The notes beneath the pieces are model-generated. The model had not been told where the DNA came from and did no database searches. It worked only from the letters and a program-made list of their open reading frames with translations. From NCBI RefSeq assembly GCF_024594815.1, contig NZ_JANJOU010000003.1, positions 62,001 to 126,000 of the forward strand: a stretch of DNA of 64,000 nucleotides, given 5' to 3'. The translations under genes were made by a program, and so were the position numbers. The stretch comes from Roseomonas populi (GTDB lineage: Bacteria > Pseudomonadota > Alphaproteobacteria > Acetobacterales > Acetobacteraceae). Position 1 is the first letter of the stretch. Each line of letters starts with the position of its first letter. Positions 50,295 to 58,579 of this stretch are shown here, in pieces.

Positions 50295-51054
50295 CCGTGG
50301 GGATCGCAGCAGGGCGCAGCCCGGAGGCGTGAAGCCCCACGCAGCCACGCCGCCATCGATCGTCGTGCTGACCGGCGCCGGGATCTCGCGCGAATCCGGG
50401 CTGCACACCTTCCGCGACCCGGACGGCATCTGGGCCCGCCACCGGATCGAGGACGTGGCGACGCCGGAGGCCTTCGCCCGCGACCCCTCCCTGGTGCAGG
50501 GCTTCTACAATGCCCGCCGCACGCAGCTGCGCGAGGCCGGCGTCCAACCCAATGCCGCCCACGCCGCGCTGGCGGAGCTGGACGCGCGTTGGCCGGGCGA
50601 GTTCCTCCTCGTCACCCAGAACGTGGACGACCTGCACGACCGCGCCGGGTCCCGCCGCCTGATCCACATGCACGGCGAGCTGATGAAGGCTCGCTGCCTG
50701 CGCTGCGGCGCCGTCTCCCCCGCGCCCGGCGACCTCTCCGCCGAGACCCCCTGCCCCGCCTGCAGCCGCGCGGGCGGGATGCGCCCCCATGTCGTCTGGT
50801 TCGGCGAGATGCCGCTGGAGATGGAGCGGATCGGCGCCGCGCTGGAGCGGTGCGACCTCTTCGTCTCCATCGGCACCTCCGGCGCCGTCTATCCGGCGGC
50901 GGGCTTCGTGCGGGAGGTGCGCGACCGCGCCGACACGCTGGAGCTGAACCTGGAGCCGAGCGAGGGCAGCCACCTCTTCGACGAGGCGCGCCACGGGCCC
51001 GCCACGCAGCTCGTCCCCGCCTTCGTGCGCGAGATCCTGGCGAAGTGGACCTGA
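50287..51054 (+). CDS. cobB: NAD-dependent protein deacylase, sirtuin family
   Basis: 255 aa from the TTG at 50287 (GGAG seven bases upstream). NAD-binding GAGISRESGLHTFRD, catalytic His129 in HMHGEL, QNVDDLH and zinc ligands CLRCG and CPAC are complete. Tyr74 and Arg77 in FYNARR correspond to the pair that lets SIRT5/CobB accept succinyl- and malonyl-lysine, so desuccinylase as well as deacetylase activity is expected. An alternative GTG at 50329 has a Shine-Dalgarno run that is too close. Confidence 0.94.
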   Translation: MPDRGDRSRAQPGGVKPHAATPPSIVVLTGAGISRESGLHTFRDPDGIWARHRIEDVATPEAFARDPSLVQGFYNARRTQLREAGVQPNAAHAALAELDARWPGEFLLVTQNVDDLHDRAGSRRLIHMHGELMKARCLRCGAVSPAPGDLSAETPCPACSRAGGMRPHVVWFGEMPLEMERIGAALERCDLFVSIGTSGAVYPAAGFVREVRDRADTLELNLEPSEGSHLFDEARHGPATQLVPAFVREILAKWT

Positions 51055-51073
51055 TCCACGGCCCGCTCGGGCC

Positions 51074-52312
51074 TCAGTAGCCCGCCAAAAGCCCCAGCAG
51101 CCGCTCCAGCTCCCGCAGGTTCGCCGCGCCGGTCTTCTCCAGGATCACGCGCACCTGGGACCGCACCGTGGCGGGCCCCACGCCCCGGGCCGCCGCCGCG
51201 GCCTCCGTGCTCACCCCGCCGGCCAGGGCCAGCGCCACCTGCGCCTCGGCGGGGCTAAGCCCGAACAGGTCGCAGAGCACCGAGGCCACCGGCCCCCGCG
51301 CCCCACCCAGCGGCCGGGCCATGACGAGCACCTGGCCGGAAAAGGCGTTGTGGGATGTCCGGCCGTTCAGAGACGCCTCCAGCCCTGGCGGAAGCGCGGT
51401 GACGAGGACCGCGACGGAGGCGGGCACCCCGCCCTCCCCGCCCCCGTTCAGCCGCAGCCCGCCGCCCGAGACCTGCCGCGCCGCCACCGCGCGAACCATC
51501 CGAAGCAGTGCGGCGGTCTCGCCCGGGCTCTCCGCCCCGATCGATGCCGGCGAGGAGGGCGGGCCGGAGCGGGCGATCCGCAGGCCGATCCCCTCGCGCC
51601 CCAACGCCTCCGCGGCGGGATTCGCGTAGGTCACGCGAAGGCTCCGGTCCACCACCAGCACCGCGAGCGGAAGCGTCTGCAGCGCGGCGGCGGCCAGCGC
51701 CTCCCGCGCCCGCAGCCCGGCCTCGCGCAGGCGGTACTGGAGCCGCACGGCGCGCCGGAGATGCGGGAAAACCGCCTCCAGGGCGGCGCGGTCCGCCTCG
51801 GTGAAGGGGGAGGCGCGCTCCGGGCGGTGCAGGCCGAGCGGCATGATGCCCGCATCGCCCAACGGCAGCACGCTGCCGATGATGTGGTACAGGCCGATCC
51901 CCCGCCCGAACTCGGCGTAGAACTCGGATCGGCGATAGGCCTCGTAGTCCAGGTAGAGAGGGCCAGCCAGCACCCGCGGCTCCGGCCCTACGGGGTTGCG
52001 CGCCATGTACTCCGCGTAGCCGGCGACGAAGGGATCCTGCGCGTAGTACCGCACGGCGTAGGCACGCTCGGCCTCGGCCGGGATGTTCTCGGCGTAGAGC
52101 ATCTCCACCCGGCCCGCCGCCGGATCGCCGGCCCAGAGCGTGGCGGTGTTGGCGCCCACCAGCCCCTTCAGGGCAAGACCCACCGCGTGCCAGGGAACAA
52201 GGCCGGTCGCGGCTTCGTAGGCGAGGTCGGCCACGTCGGGCACGGGTTCTATGGCCAATGTCGCCCCGATTCGGTGAAGCAACAACGGTGACGTCCCCGC
52301 ATCCACCGTCAA
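51074..52312 (-). CDS. LuxR-type regulator with PAS domain
   Basis: About 412 aa. The C-terminal LuxR HTH is clear (about 345-405: FGLSPAEAQVALALAGGVST, VGPATVRSQVRVILEKTGAA), preceded by a PAS segment (about 220-330: LPLAVLVVDRSLRVTYANPA) and an N-terminal sensor region with LYAENIPAEAERAYAVRYYA. The start is unclear: I use TTG at 52310-52312 because anything much longer overlaps the opposite-strand UDG gene; other GTG/TTG codons at 52306 and nearby are possible. It probably binds DNA as a dimer; the ligand is unknown. Confidence 0.8.
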   Translation of the reverse strand: MTVDAGTSPLLLHRIGATLAIEPVPDVADLAYEAATGLVPWHAVGLALKGLVGANTATLWAGDPAAGRVEMLYAENIPAEAERAYAVRYYAQDPFVAGYAEYMARNPVGPEPRVLAGPLYLDYEAYRRSEFYAEFGRGIGLYHIIGSVLPLGDAGIMPLGLHRPERASPFTEADRAALEAVFPHLRRAVRLQYRLREAGLRAREALAAAALQTLPLAVLVVDRSLRVTYANPAAEALGREGIGLRIARSGPPSSPASIGAESPGETAALLRMVRAVAARQVSGGGLRLNGGGEGGVPASVAVLVTALPPGLEASLNGRTSHNAFSGQVLVMARPLGGARGPVASVLCDLFGLSPAEAQVALALAGGVSTEAAAAARGVGPATVRSQVRVILEKTGAANLRELERLLGLLAGY

Positions 52313-52388
52313 TGCCGGACGGGAAGATGCCTCCGGTCGGACGGCGGGACCCTTGACCGCCCCTCGGGATCGGCGGACCTGCGCCGGG

Positions 52389-53027
52389 ATGGGCACGCCT
52401 CCCCTTCCCCGCCCCGCCGGCGCGCGCGACCCCGGCATCCCGCCCGCCGCCACCATGGCGGAGGCCGCGGCGGCCGCCCGCGCCTGCACGGTCTGCGCCC
52501 CGCACCTACCGCTCGGCCCGCGCCCCATCCACCAGCTGCACGCGCGGGCCCGCATCCTCGTCACCAGCCAGGCGCCGGGGACGAAGGCGCACCTCTCCGG
52601 CATCCCCTTCGAGGACGCCTCCGGCGAGCGCCTGCGGGACTGGCTCGGCCTGGGACGGGACCTGTTCTACGACCCGGAGGTGCTGGCCATCCTGCCCATG
52701 GGCATGTGCTACCCCGGCCGCCTGCCGCGCGGCGGCGATGCCCCGCCCCGGCCGGAATGCGCGCCGCTCTGGCACCCCCGCATCCTGCCGCGCTTCACCA
52801 ACCTCCGGATCCGCCTCCTCGTCGGTTCCCATGCTATCCGCCACGTCCTGGGCCCGCGCATGCCGCTGGCCGAGCGCGTGGCGCGTTACGCGGAGGCCCT
52901 TCCGGCGCACTTTCCCCTGCCCCACCCTTCCTGGCGCACCCTCGTCTGGGCGAAGAGGAACCCATGGTTCGACACCGAGGTCATCCCCGCCCTGCGGCGC
53001 GAAGTGGCGCGGGCGCTGTCGGACTGA
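52389..53027 (+). CDS. Uracil-DNA glycosylase family protein
   Basis: 212 aa from the ATG at 52389 (alternatives TTG 52353, ATG 52455). Family 4/5-like features: Cys pair ACTVCAPHLPLG, later Cys in MGMCYPGRLP and RPECAPLWHP, giving four Cys that could hold a [4Fe-4S] cluster; motif SQAPGTKAHLSGIPFED (about 75-91) and C-terminal LPHPSWRTLVWAKRNPWF. It would excise uracil from DNA, although this branch is largely uncharacterised. The last 64 bp overlap the next gene in another frame. Confidence 0.87.
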   Translation: MGTPPLPRPAGARDPGIPPAATMAEAAAAARACTVCAPHLPLGPRPIHQLHARARILVTSQAPGTKAHLSGIPFEDASGERLRDWLGLGRDLFYDPEVLAILPMGMCYPGRLPRGGDAPPRPECAPLWHPRILPRFTNLRIRLLVGSHAIRHVLGPRMPLAERVARYAEALPAHFPLPHPSWRTLVWAKRNPWFDTEVIPALRREVARALSD

Positions 53028-54010
53028 TCGCGGCACTCCTCGCACTGGGGCTGCCCGGCCTCGCGCCTCCCGTCGCTGCGGCGCCGCTGGAGCGGGCGGA
53101 AGCCCTCGAGTTCCTCGTGCAGTCCGCCTGCCTGGATCCGGCGGGCCAGCCCATCCCCGGCCGCCTGCCCTTCGATCCAGGCTGCGACCGCCGCCGCCCC
53201 ATGCGCGCCGGGGAGGCCCTGCCCTGGCGCAAGACGGACTGGCCCGGCCTCGCCCACATCGCCACCCAGCCCGAGGGCTACATGGCCTCGGACGCCCTGC
53301 TCGGGAACCTGCAGGGCCGGGAGGCGGCGATCCAGACCTTCGACTTCGGCGGCGGCAGTGCCGCCTTCGGCCGCTTCGACCCCGCCTCGGACGGCGGCCA
53401 GGTCGCCGTCCTCATCGCCGGCCGCGCGGAACTGGCCGTGACCCAGGATGGCGGGCGCCCCGGCCAGCTGCAGTGGTTCCTCTCCCCGGATTGTCGCCCC
53501 GGCGCCCCGGCGGCGGCCGGCTGGCTCGTCTTCGGCACGGAGGTCCCGACGGGCTGGTGGGGCCAGGCCGTCGCCCGCCTCCGCATCGCCCCAGCCTCCG
53601 ACGCCTGCCCCACGGGCTTCGACCAGGCCCTGACGCGCTGGCGGCGGGAGAGGATCCCCATGCCCGTCCGCTTCCACGACGACCCGCGCGCCCGCGAGGT
53701 ACCGATGGACGTCATCGTCTCCGAGCACTTCGGCGGCCCCACGGTGGCCGAGGGCGCCCATCTCGAACGCTTCTGGTACGCGCGCGGCCTCGGCATGGTC
53801 CGCTGGGAGAGGTGGGAGGACCCGGCCCGCAACCCGCGCGTGAAGGAGCGGGCGGAGTGGTTCGCCGGCACCGCCCGCTGCCGTCCCGCCCCCTTCTCCG
53901 AGCGGCCCGCGCCCGGGTGGGGGCTGGTGGATTGCCGCAGCTGGACCAATTTCCGCCGCCCCCGCGCAGGCGAGGTGCTGCACAGCACGGGCTGGCCCGG
54001 GCAACGTTGA
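52964..54010 (+). CDS. Secreted protein of unknown function
   Basis: 348 aa from the ATG at 52964, with GAGGA five bases upstream, inside the end of the UDG gene. A signal peptide follows an Arg-rich N-region (LIAALLALGLPGLAPPVAAA). The mature part has several Cys (SACLDPAG, DPGCDRRR, SPDCRPG, SDACPTG, ARCRPAP, VDCRSW), probably disulfides, and Trp-rich patches (TGWWGQAVAR, MVRWERWED). I recognise no family. The alternative of no overlap would need a rare start and would lose the N-region. Confidence 0.8.
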   Translation: MVRHRGHPRPAARSGAGAVGLIAALLALGLPGLAPPVAAAPLERAEALEFLVQSACLDPAGQPIPGRLPFDPGCDRRRPMRAGEALPWRKTDWPGLAHIATQPEGYMASDALLGNLQGREAAIQTFDFGGGSAAFGRFDPASDGGQVAVLIAGRAELAVTQDGGRPGQLQWFLSPDCRPGAPAAAGWLVFGTEVPTGWWGQAVARLRIAPASDACPTGFDQALTRWRRERIPMPVRFHDDPRAREVPMDVIVSEHFGGPTVAEGAHLERFWYARGLGMVRWERWEDPARNPRVKERAEWFAGTARCRPAPFSERPAPGWGLVDCRSWTNFRRPRAGEVLHSTGWPGQR

Positions 54011-54086
54011 GCGGCCCGGCACCTTTCGAGACGATCGCCATCGCGTGCAAACTTGCGCGCGGGCCGAGTGCTCCCCCTCGCGACCG

Positions 54087-54113
54087 TGAACGGTCTACCT
54101 ATGTTAACTCGTT
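54087..54113 (+). promoter_or_regulatory. EcfG-like promoter upstream of the DUF6894 gene
   Basis: TGAAC (54087-54091), 18 bp, CGTT (54110-54113): one mismatch to GGAAC and a spacer 1-2 bp longer than usual, about 110 bp before the start of the DUF6894 protein. AT-rich for this genome. Confidence 0.35.
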
Positions 54114-54221
54114 GCTGGCCGTACGAGATCCGACGTAGAGGACCAGGCATCGCTGGCCGCACCCTTGGCTGACGGCGACTGATGGCCTGGGTGCCGTCTC
54201 CACCTCGCCGCGATGCAGGTC

Positions 54222-54482
54222 ATGCCCCGATACTTCTTCCACCTCCGCGACGGTAAATCGTTGCCAGATCGAGCCGGAACCGAGCTTCCGGACGTCGGTG
54301 CGGCGAAGTTGCGCGCCGTGCGGCTGGCCGGAGAGAGGCTGAAGGAGGATGACGGCGCGTTCTGGAAGGGCGAGGAGTGGCAGATGGAGGTGGTGGACTG
54401 CACCGGCCTCGTCCTGTTCACGCTCGACTTCATCGCCACCGAATCGCCGGCCATGCGCGCCGCCCAGAAGGTGGCGGATTAG
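54222..54482 (+). CDS. DUF6894 family protein
   Basis: 86 aa beginning MPRYFFHLRDGKSLPDRAG, which matches the short stress-associated DUF6894 family (MPRYFFH... start). The middle GEEWQMEVVDCTGLVLFTLD is a characteristic beta hairpin. Start taken at the MPRYFF ATG (54222) rather than the in-frame ATG three codons earlier (54213). Such proteins are often under general stress control, which fits the EcfG-like sequence upstream. Molecular role unknown. Confidence 0.85.
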   Translation: MPRYFFHLRDGKSLPDRAGTELPDVGAAKLRAVRLAGERLKEDDGAFWKGEEWQMEVVDCTGLVLFTLDFIATESPAMRAAQKVAD

Positions 54483-54541
54483 GCGAAGCCGCGGGGCTAC
54501 GATGCCGGAATGGCAGCGGGGCGTGGCGGGCCCCGCCTGCC

Positions 54542-55417
54542 TCAGCCCGCCGAGAGATCCGCCATGATGGCCGGGATTTCCGCCAGCAGTTCCCGCGCCA
54601 GGAAGCCGAGCGTGCCCATCCGGCGCGCCAGCCGGTGCCCGGCCTCCGCGTGCAGCCAGACCGCCCAGGCTGTCGCCCGCACCGGGTCAGCGCCCCGCGC
54701 CAGCAACCCAGCGAGGATGCCCCCCAGCGTATCGCCGGAGCCGGAGGTGGCCAGGCCGACATGGCCGTGGGTGCAGAGCAGGGCTTCGCCCTCCGGCCCC
54801 ACCACCCAGGTCCGTGCCCCCTTCATCGCCACCACGACGCCGAGCATCTCGGCGGCGCGGCGCGCGGCGGCCAGCGGATCGGCCGAAACCGCGTCCCGCT
54901 CCATCCCCAGCAGACGCGCCATCTCCCCGGCGTGGGGCGTGATCACGCAGCGGCCGTGATGGCGGCGCAGGGGATCCGGATTCGCTGCCAGGTCACCGAG
55001 GGCGCCCGCGTCGATCACCACCCCCGGGCCCGGCTCCATATGCCGCAGCAGGGCATGCAGGAGCGCCGTAGCCCCGTCCTCCGGCATCCCCGGCCCGACG
55101 AGGAGGGACGCGCAGCGGGACAGGCGCGGCAGCAGGGCGCGCTCGGCGCCGGGGGCGATCAGCCCATCCTCCGTCTCGTCCAGGGCGATCACCAGCGCCT
55201 CCGGCACGGCGATGGCGAGGTGAGGTGCGACGGAGCGCACGCTTGCCAGGCGCAGCTTGCCCGCGCCGGCGCGCAGCGCGCCCTCTCCAGCCAGCAGCAC
55301 CGCGCCCGGGATCTCGGCGCAGCCGCCCACCACCTGCACCGTACCGCGCGCGGACTTGTCGTCGTCCTCCGCCGGGATCGGCAGGGGATGAGCGCGTAGC
55401 CAGGCCGCGTCGATCAC
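54542..55417 (-). CDS. nnrD: ADP-dependent (S)-NAD(P)H-hydrate dehydratase
   Basis: 291-aa ribokinase-like enzyme corresponding to the C-terminal half of YjeF. GTVQVVGGCAEIPGAVLLAG near the N-terminus, DAGAL, CVITPHAGEMARLLGM and the nucleotide loop TSGSGDTLGGILAGLLARG are conserved. It dehydrates damaged NADHX/NADPHX back to NAD(P)H using ADP (or ATP). The epimerase half (NnrE) is not fused here. ATGA overlap with the histidine phosphatase gene upstream (55414-55417). Confidence 0.94.
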   Translation of the reverse strand: MIDAAWLRAHPLPIPAEDDDKSARGTVQVVGGCAEIPGAVLLAGEGALRAGAGKLRLASVRSVAPHLAIAVPEALVIALDETEDGLIAPGAERALLPRLSRCASLLVGPGMPEDGATALLHALLRHMEPGPGVVIDAGALGDLAANPDPLRRHHGRCVITPHAGEMARLLGMERDAVSADPLAAARRAAEMLGVVVAMKGARTWVVGPEGEALLCTHGHVGLATSGSGDTLGGILAGLLARGADPVRATAWAVWLHAEAGHRLARRMGTLGFLARELLAEIPAIMADLSAG

Positions 55418-56184
55418 GGTGCCACAGCCTTCGCGTCGGGCTCCGCCGTTACCGGCGTGCCCTCGCGCAGGAGCGGCGCGACGAAGTTGTAGCGCGCCAG
55501 CTTCAGCGCGCCGTTCGGCCCCGTGCCGGGATCGAAGCGGTACTCCGTGATGCCGCAGTTCGGCACGTCGCCCTCACGGTCCACCGCCAGGATCTCCTCC
55601 TCCGTCATGTTCTCCAGCAGGTAGCGCAGGCAGAGCACCACCACTTGGTGCCCGACGATCGCGACGCGCCGCCCGGCATGGTGCAGGCTGACCGTGTCCA
55701 GGGCGGAGCGCAGGCGCAGGATCACGTCGCACCAGGATTCCCCCCCAGGCGGCCGGTGGTAGAACTTGCCGAGGATGCGCCGGAACTCCGCCTGCTCCGG
55801 CATCTCCTGGCGGATGCCGAAGCTCGTCAGCCCGTCCAGGACGCCGAACTCCTTCTCCCGCAGCCGCTCGTCGATCACGAAGTCCTCGGGGGCCACGGGC
55901 AGCCCGCCCGCCTCGTGGATCAGCCTCGCCGTCTGCCGGGCGCGGCGATAGGGGGAGCAGAGCACCACCTCCGGGCGCTCTCCTTCCGGCATGGAAGCGA
56001 ACCAGTGTCCGAGGGAGAGGGACTGCTCCTGCCCCAGCGCGCTGAGCGGCACGTCCACGTCCCGCCCCTCCAGCGCGATGCGGGCGGCGTTGCTCCGGTG
56101 TGCGGCGTCCCGCGCGACATTCCCGGCGCTCTCGCCGTGGCGGATGATCCAGAGTGTATCGGGCCAGCGCTGGACCTGGGGCAT
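55414..56184 (-). CDS. Histidine phosphatase family protein (phosphoglycerate mutase-like)
   Basis: 256 aa from the ATG at 56182-56184 with GGAGG nine bases upstream. The RHG motif is IIRHGESAGN (about 14-23), the second arginine is in SPYRRARQTARL and the second histidine in VAIVGHQVVVLC; together they form the phosphatase pocket. Members remove phosphate from small molecules or proteins. The substrate cannot be given. It lies directly upstream of nnrD in one operon. Confidence 0.92.
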   Translation of the reverse strand: MPQVQRWPDTLWIIRHGESAGNVARDAAHRSNAARIALEGRDVDVPLSALGQEQSLSLGHWFASMPEGERPEVVLCSPYRRARQTARLIHEAGGLPVAPEDFVIDERLREKEFGVLDGLTSFGIRQEMPEQAEFRRILGKFYHRPPGGESWCDVILRLRSALDTVSLHHAGRRVAIVGHQVVVLCLRYLLENMTEEEILAVDREGDVPNCGITEYRFDPGTGPNGALKLARYNFVAPLLREGTPVTAEPDAKAVAP

Positions 56185-56235
56185 GGGGCGAGGCCTCCTT
56201 CCCAGCCCCAACGCAACGGCCGGGGGCGGGTTGGG

Positions 56236-56655
56236 CTAGCCCTCCCCTTCCAGCCGCGCGATCCCTTCCTCGGAATAGCCGAAGTGGTGGGCGATCTCGT
56301 GGACCAGCACGTTCCGCACCAGCCGGAACAGGTCCTCCCCGCTCTCCACCCATTCCACCAGGATGGGTTCGCGATAGAGCAGGATGGTGTCCGGCAGCGC
56401 CGGCGCGTCCAGGCCGGACTTCTCCGTCAGCGGCACGCCGCGGTAGAGGCCGGTCAGCTCCCAGGGGTGCTCCAGCCCCAGCTCCGCCAGGGTTTCGTCG
56501 TCCGGGAACTCCTCCACCAGGATGGCGGCGCCGCGCACCGCGTCCCGGAGGGGTTCTGGGATAGCGGCGAAGGCGGTCTCGGCCAGCTCGGCCAGATCCT
56601 CGGCCGTGGGCGGGGCGCCCCAGCGGGCTCCGTGGCTCATCTCGGTGTTCGGCAT
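56236..56655 (-). CDS. Small zincin-like metallopeptidase family protein
   Basis: 139 aa with VLVHEIAHHFGYSEEGI near residues 115-131, the HExxHxxG-type zinc site of the minimal-metalloprotease family (Zincin_1, PF06262-like). A preceding LTGLYRGVPLTEKS and TILLYREPILVEW belong to the same family. Catalytic activity in this family is not well established. The ATG at 56655 begins the ORF; ATG at 56640 is possible. It is 51 bp upstream of the histidine phosphatase gene. Confidence 0.9.
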   Translation of the reverse strand: MPNTEMSHGARWGAPPTAEDLAELAETAFAAIPEPLRDAVRGAAILVEEFPDDETLAELGLEHPWELTGLYRGVPLTEKSGLDAPALPDTILLYREPILVEWVESGEDLFRLVRNVLVHEIAHHFGYSEEGIARLEGEG

Positions 56656-56700
56656 CGGGCAAGGGCGCCATAACGGGGCCCCAGGTCAAGGAAAAGCGCC

Positions 56701-56997
56701 GTGCCGAAGGTCGATCCTCTCTCCCCCGCCCGCCGCGCCGAGCTGCCGGCGCTGCTGCCGCTCTGGTCCATGGCGGAGGGGCGCGACGCGATCCGGCGGG
56801 AGTTCCGCTTCCGCGACTTCTCCGAGGCCTTCGGCTTCATGGCGCGGGTTGCCCTGCTGGCGGAGACGCAGGACCACCATCCGGAATGGTCGAACGTGTG
56901 GAACCGGGTGGAGATCGCGCTCACCACCCATGATGCCAATGGCCTGAGCGAGCGCGACCTGCGGATGGCCGCCGCGATCGACGGGCTTCTTCCCTAG
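56701..56997 (+). CDS. phhB: Pterin-4a-carbinolamine dehydratase
   Basis: 98 aa, GTG start. The active-site motif [20 protein letters not shown] (about 55-74) with HH and the [12 protein letters not shown] segment are typical of PhhB/DCoH. It dehydrates 4a-hydroxytetrahydrobiopterin for pterin recycling after aromatic hydroxylases. No phhA is adjacent. It diverges from the zincin gene with only 45 bp between starts. Confidence 0.95.
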   Translation: MPKVDPLSPARRAELPALLPLWSMAEGRDAIRREFRFRDFSEAFGFMARVALLAETQDHHPEWSNVWNRVEIALTTHDANGLSERDLRMAAAIDGLLP

Positions 56998-57068
56998 CGC
57001 CGGACTGTTCCGTTCGGGAAACTTCGGCGGGCGAATCGATCAGGCCCGCCGAGACCCAGGAGCGCCCC

Positions 57069-57494
57069 GTGCCCGAGACCATCGATTTCGGTTCCCTCAC
57101 CCTTCGTTTCCTGCGGGACAAGCACGACACGGGCGGCGGCCTCGACATGTTCGAGATGACGCTCTCCCCGGAGGGGCGGATGCCCGTGCCGCACTACCAC
57201 GAGGGCTGGGACGAGACGGTCTACGGCCTCTCCGGCACGGCCACCTTCACGGTGGGTGGCGAAACCCGCGATCTCACGCCGGGCGAGGCGCTCTTCATCC
57301 CGCGCGGCGTGGTTCACGGCTTCCAGAACCGCAGCGGCGCCACGGCGAGATGCCTCTGCGTCCTCACGCCGGGCGTCCTCGGCCCGGAATACTTCCGGGA
57401 GCTCGCGGCGCTGCTCCGCGCCGGCGCGCCGGATCCGGCCAGGGCGGGCGAGATCATGCGCCGCCACGGGCTGATCCCCGCTCCACCGGGCTGA
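57069..57494 (+). CDS. Cupin domain protein
   Basis: 141 aa, GTG start. Cupin motif 1 is VPHYHEGWDETVYGLSGTA (two His, one Glu) and motif 2 PGEALFIPRGVVHGFQN (His), giving the usual four-ligand metal site. The C-terminal helix (LGPEYFRELAALLRAGAPDP) resembles stand-alone cupins annotated as quercetinase-like or sugar-binding. The substrate is unknown. Located between phhB and a Bug-type binding protein. Confidence 0.9.
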   Translation: MPETIDFGSLTLRFLRDKHDTGGGLDMFEMTLSPEGRMPVPHYHEGWDETVYGLSGTATFTVGGETRDLTPGEALFIPRGVVHGFQNRSGATARCLCVLTPGVLGPEYFRELAALLRAGAPDPARAGEIMRRHGLIPAPPG

Positions 57495-57586
57495 CCGGGC
57501 CCGATGCAAACGGGCGTTGCAAGCGGCGCCCGCCTCGCGCAGCCTCGCGGCAAGGGCCGCCGAAGCGGCCATGCCGGAGGAACACG

Positions 57587-58573
57587 ATGCCCATCACCCG
57601 CCGCGCCGCCCTGGCCGCCCCCGCCCTTCTCGCCGCCCGGCCGCTGCTGGCGCAGGGGAGCAACCAGGGGAGCGGCTTTCCCAGTCGCGCCGTTCGCATG
57701 GTGGTGCCCTATACCCCCGGCGGCGTCTCCGACATCACCGCCCGCCTGATCGCCGAACCGCTCGCCGCTCAATGGGGCCAGCCCGTGCCGGTGGAAAACC
57801 GCGCGGGGGCGGACGGCATCATCGGCACCGAGGTCGTCGCCAAGTCGGCGCCCGACGGCCACACCCTCGCCCTCGTCTCGGTCGGTCATCCCGTGAACGC
57901 CGCCTTCTACCGGCTGCCCTATGACACGATGCGGGACTTCTCCTTCGTTACCCTCACCACGAAAACCCCGCTCGTCCTCGTCGCCGGCAAGGGCTTCCAG
58001 GCGAGCACGCCCGCGGAGCTGGTGGCGCGCGCCAAGGCGGGCGGCCCGGGTAGCGTCACCTTCGCCGGCACCTCCGGCGTGGTCCGCCTCGCCCCGCTCC
58101 TCTTCGCCCAGCGCGCGGAGATCGAGATGACCTACGTGCCCTATCGCGGCTCCACCCAGGCACATCCGGACCTCATGGCCGGGCGCGTGGACGTGATGTT
58201 CGACACGGTCCCGGCCGCGCTCGCCCATATCCAGTCCGGCAGCTTCAAGGCGCTGGCCACCACCGGCGCCGCCCGCGCGCCGCAGTTGCCGGACGTGCCA
58301 ACGCTCGGCGAGGCCTTCATGCCGGGCTTCGAGGCCTCCACCTGGGGCATGGTGATCGGCCCGGCCGGCATCCCGGAGGCGGTGCTGAACAAGCTCTCGG
58401 CCGATTGCGGCGCGGCAGTGATGCGCCCGGACGTGGTAGCGCGCCACGCCACGCTGGGCGCGGAGGTGATCCGCTCCACGCCCGAGGAGACCCGCCGCTT
58501 CGTGCAGGCGGAGCTGGAGAAGTGGGGCGATGCCGCGCGCAAGGCCGGCATCCAGCCGCAGCAGGCCGGATAA
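57587..58573 (+). CDS. Bug/TctC family tripartite tricarboxylate transporter binding protein
   Basis: 328 aa from the ATG at 57587, GGAGG six bases upstream. Signal peptide with Arg pair (MPITRRAALAAPALLAARPL, cleavage near LAQ). Family signatures FPSRAVRMVVPYTPGGVSDI, VENRAGADGIIGTEVVAKS and MTYVPYRGSTQAHPDLMAGR are complete. It captures a carboxylate in the periplasm; the tctAB membrane genes are not here. Such orphans are numerous in Acetobacteraceae and Burkholderiales. Confidence 0.95.
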   Translation: MPITRRAALAAPALLAARPLLAQGSNQGSGFPSRAVRMVVPYTPGGVSDITARLIAEPLAAQWGQPVPVENRAGADGIIGTEVVAKSAPDGHTLALVSVGHPVNAAFYRLPYDTMRDFSFVTLTTKTPLVLVAGKGFQASTPAELVARAKAGGPGSVTFAGTSGVVRLAPLLFAQRAEIEMTYVPYRGSTQAHPDLMAGRVDVMFDTVPAALAHIQSGSFKALATTGAARAPQLPDVPTLGEAFMPGFEASTWGMVIGPAGIPEAVLNKLSADCGAAVMRPDVVARHATLGAEVIRSTPEETRRFVQAELEKWGDAARKAGIQPQQAG

Positions 58574-58579
58574 GGCAGG

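Noticed and set aside
51061-51076. Shared terminator between the sirtuin and the LuxR-type gene
   Set aside because: The GGCCCG/CGGGCC inverted sequence is short and lacks a T tract.
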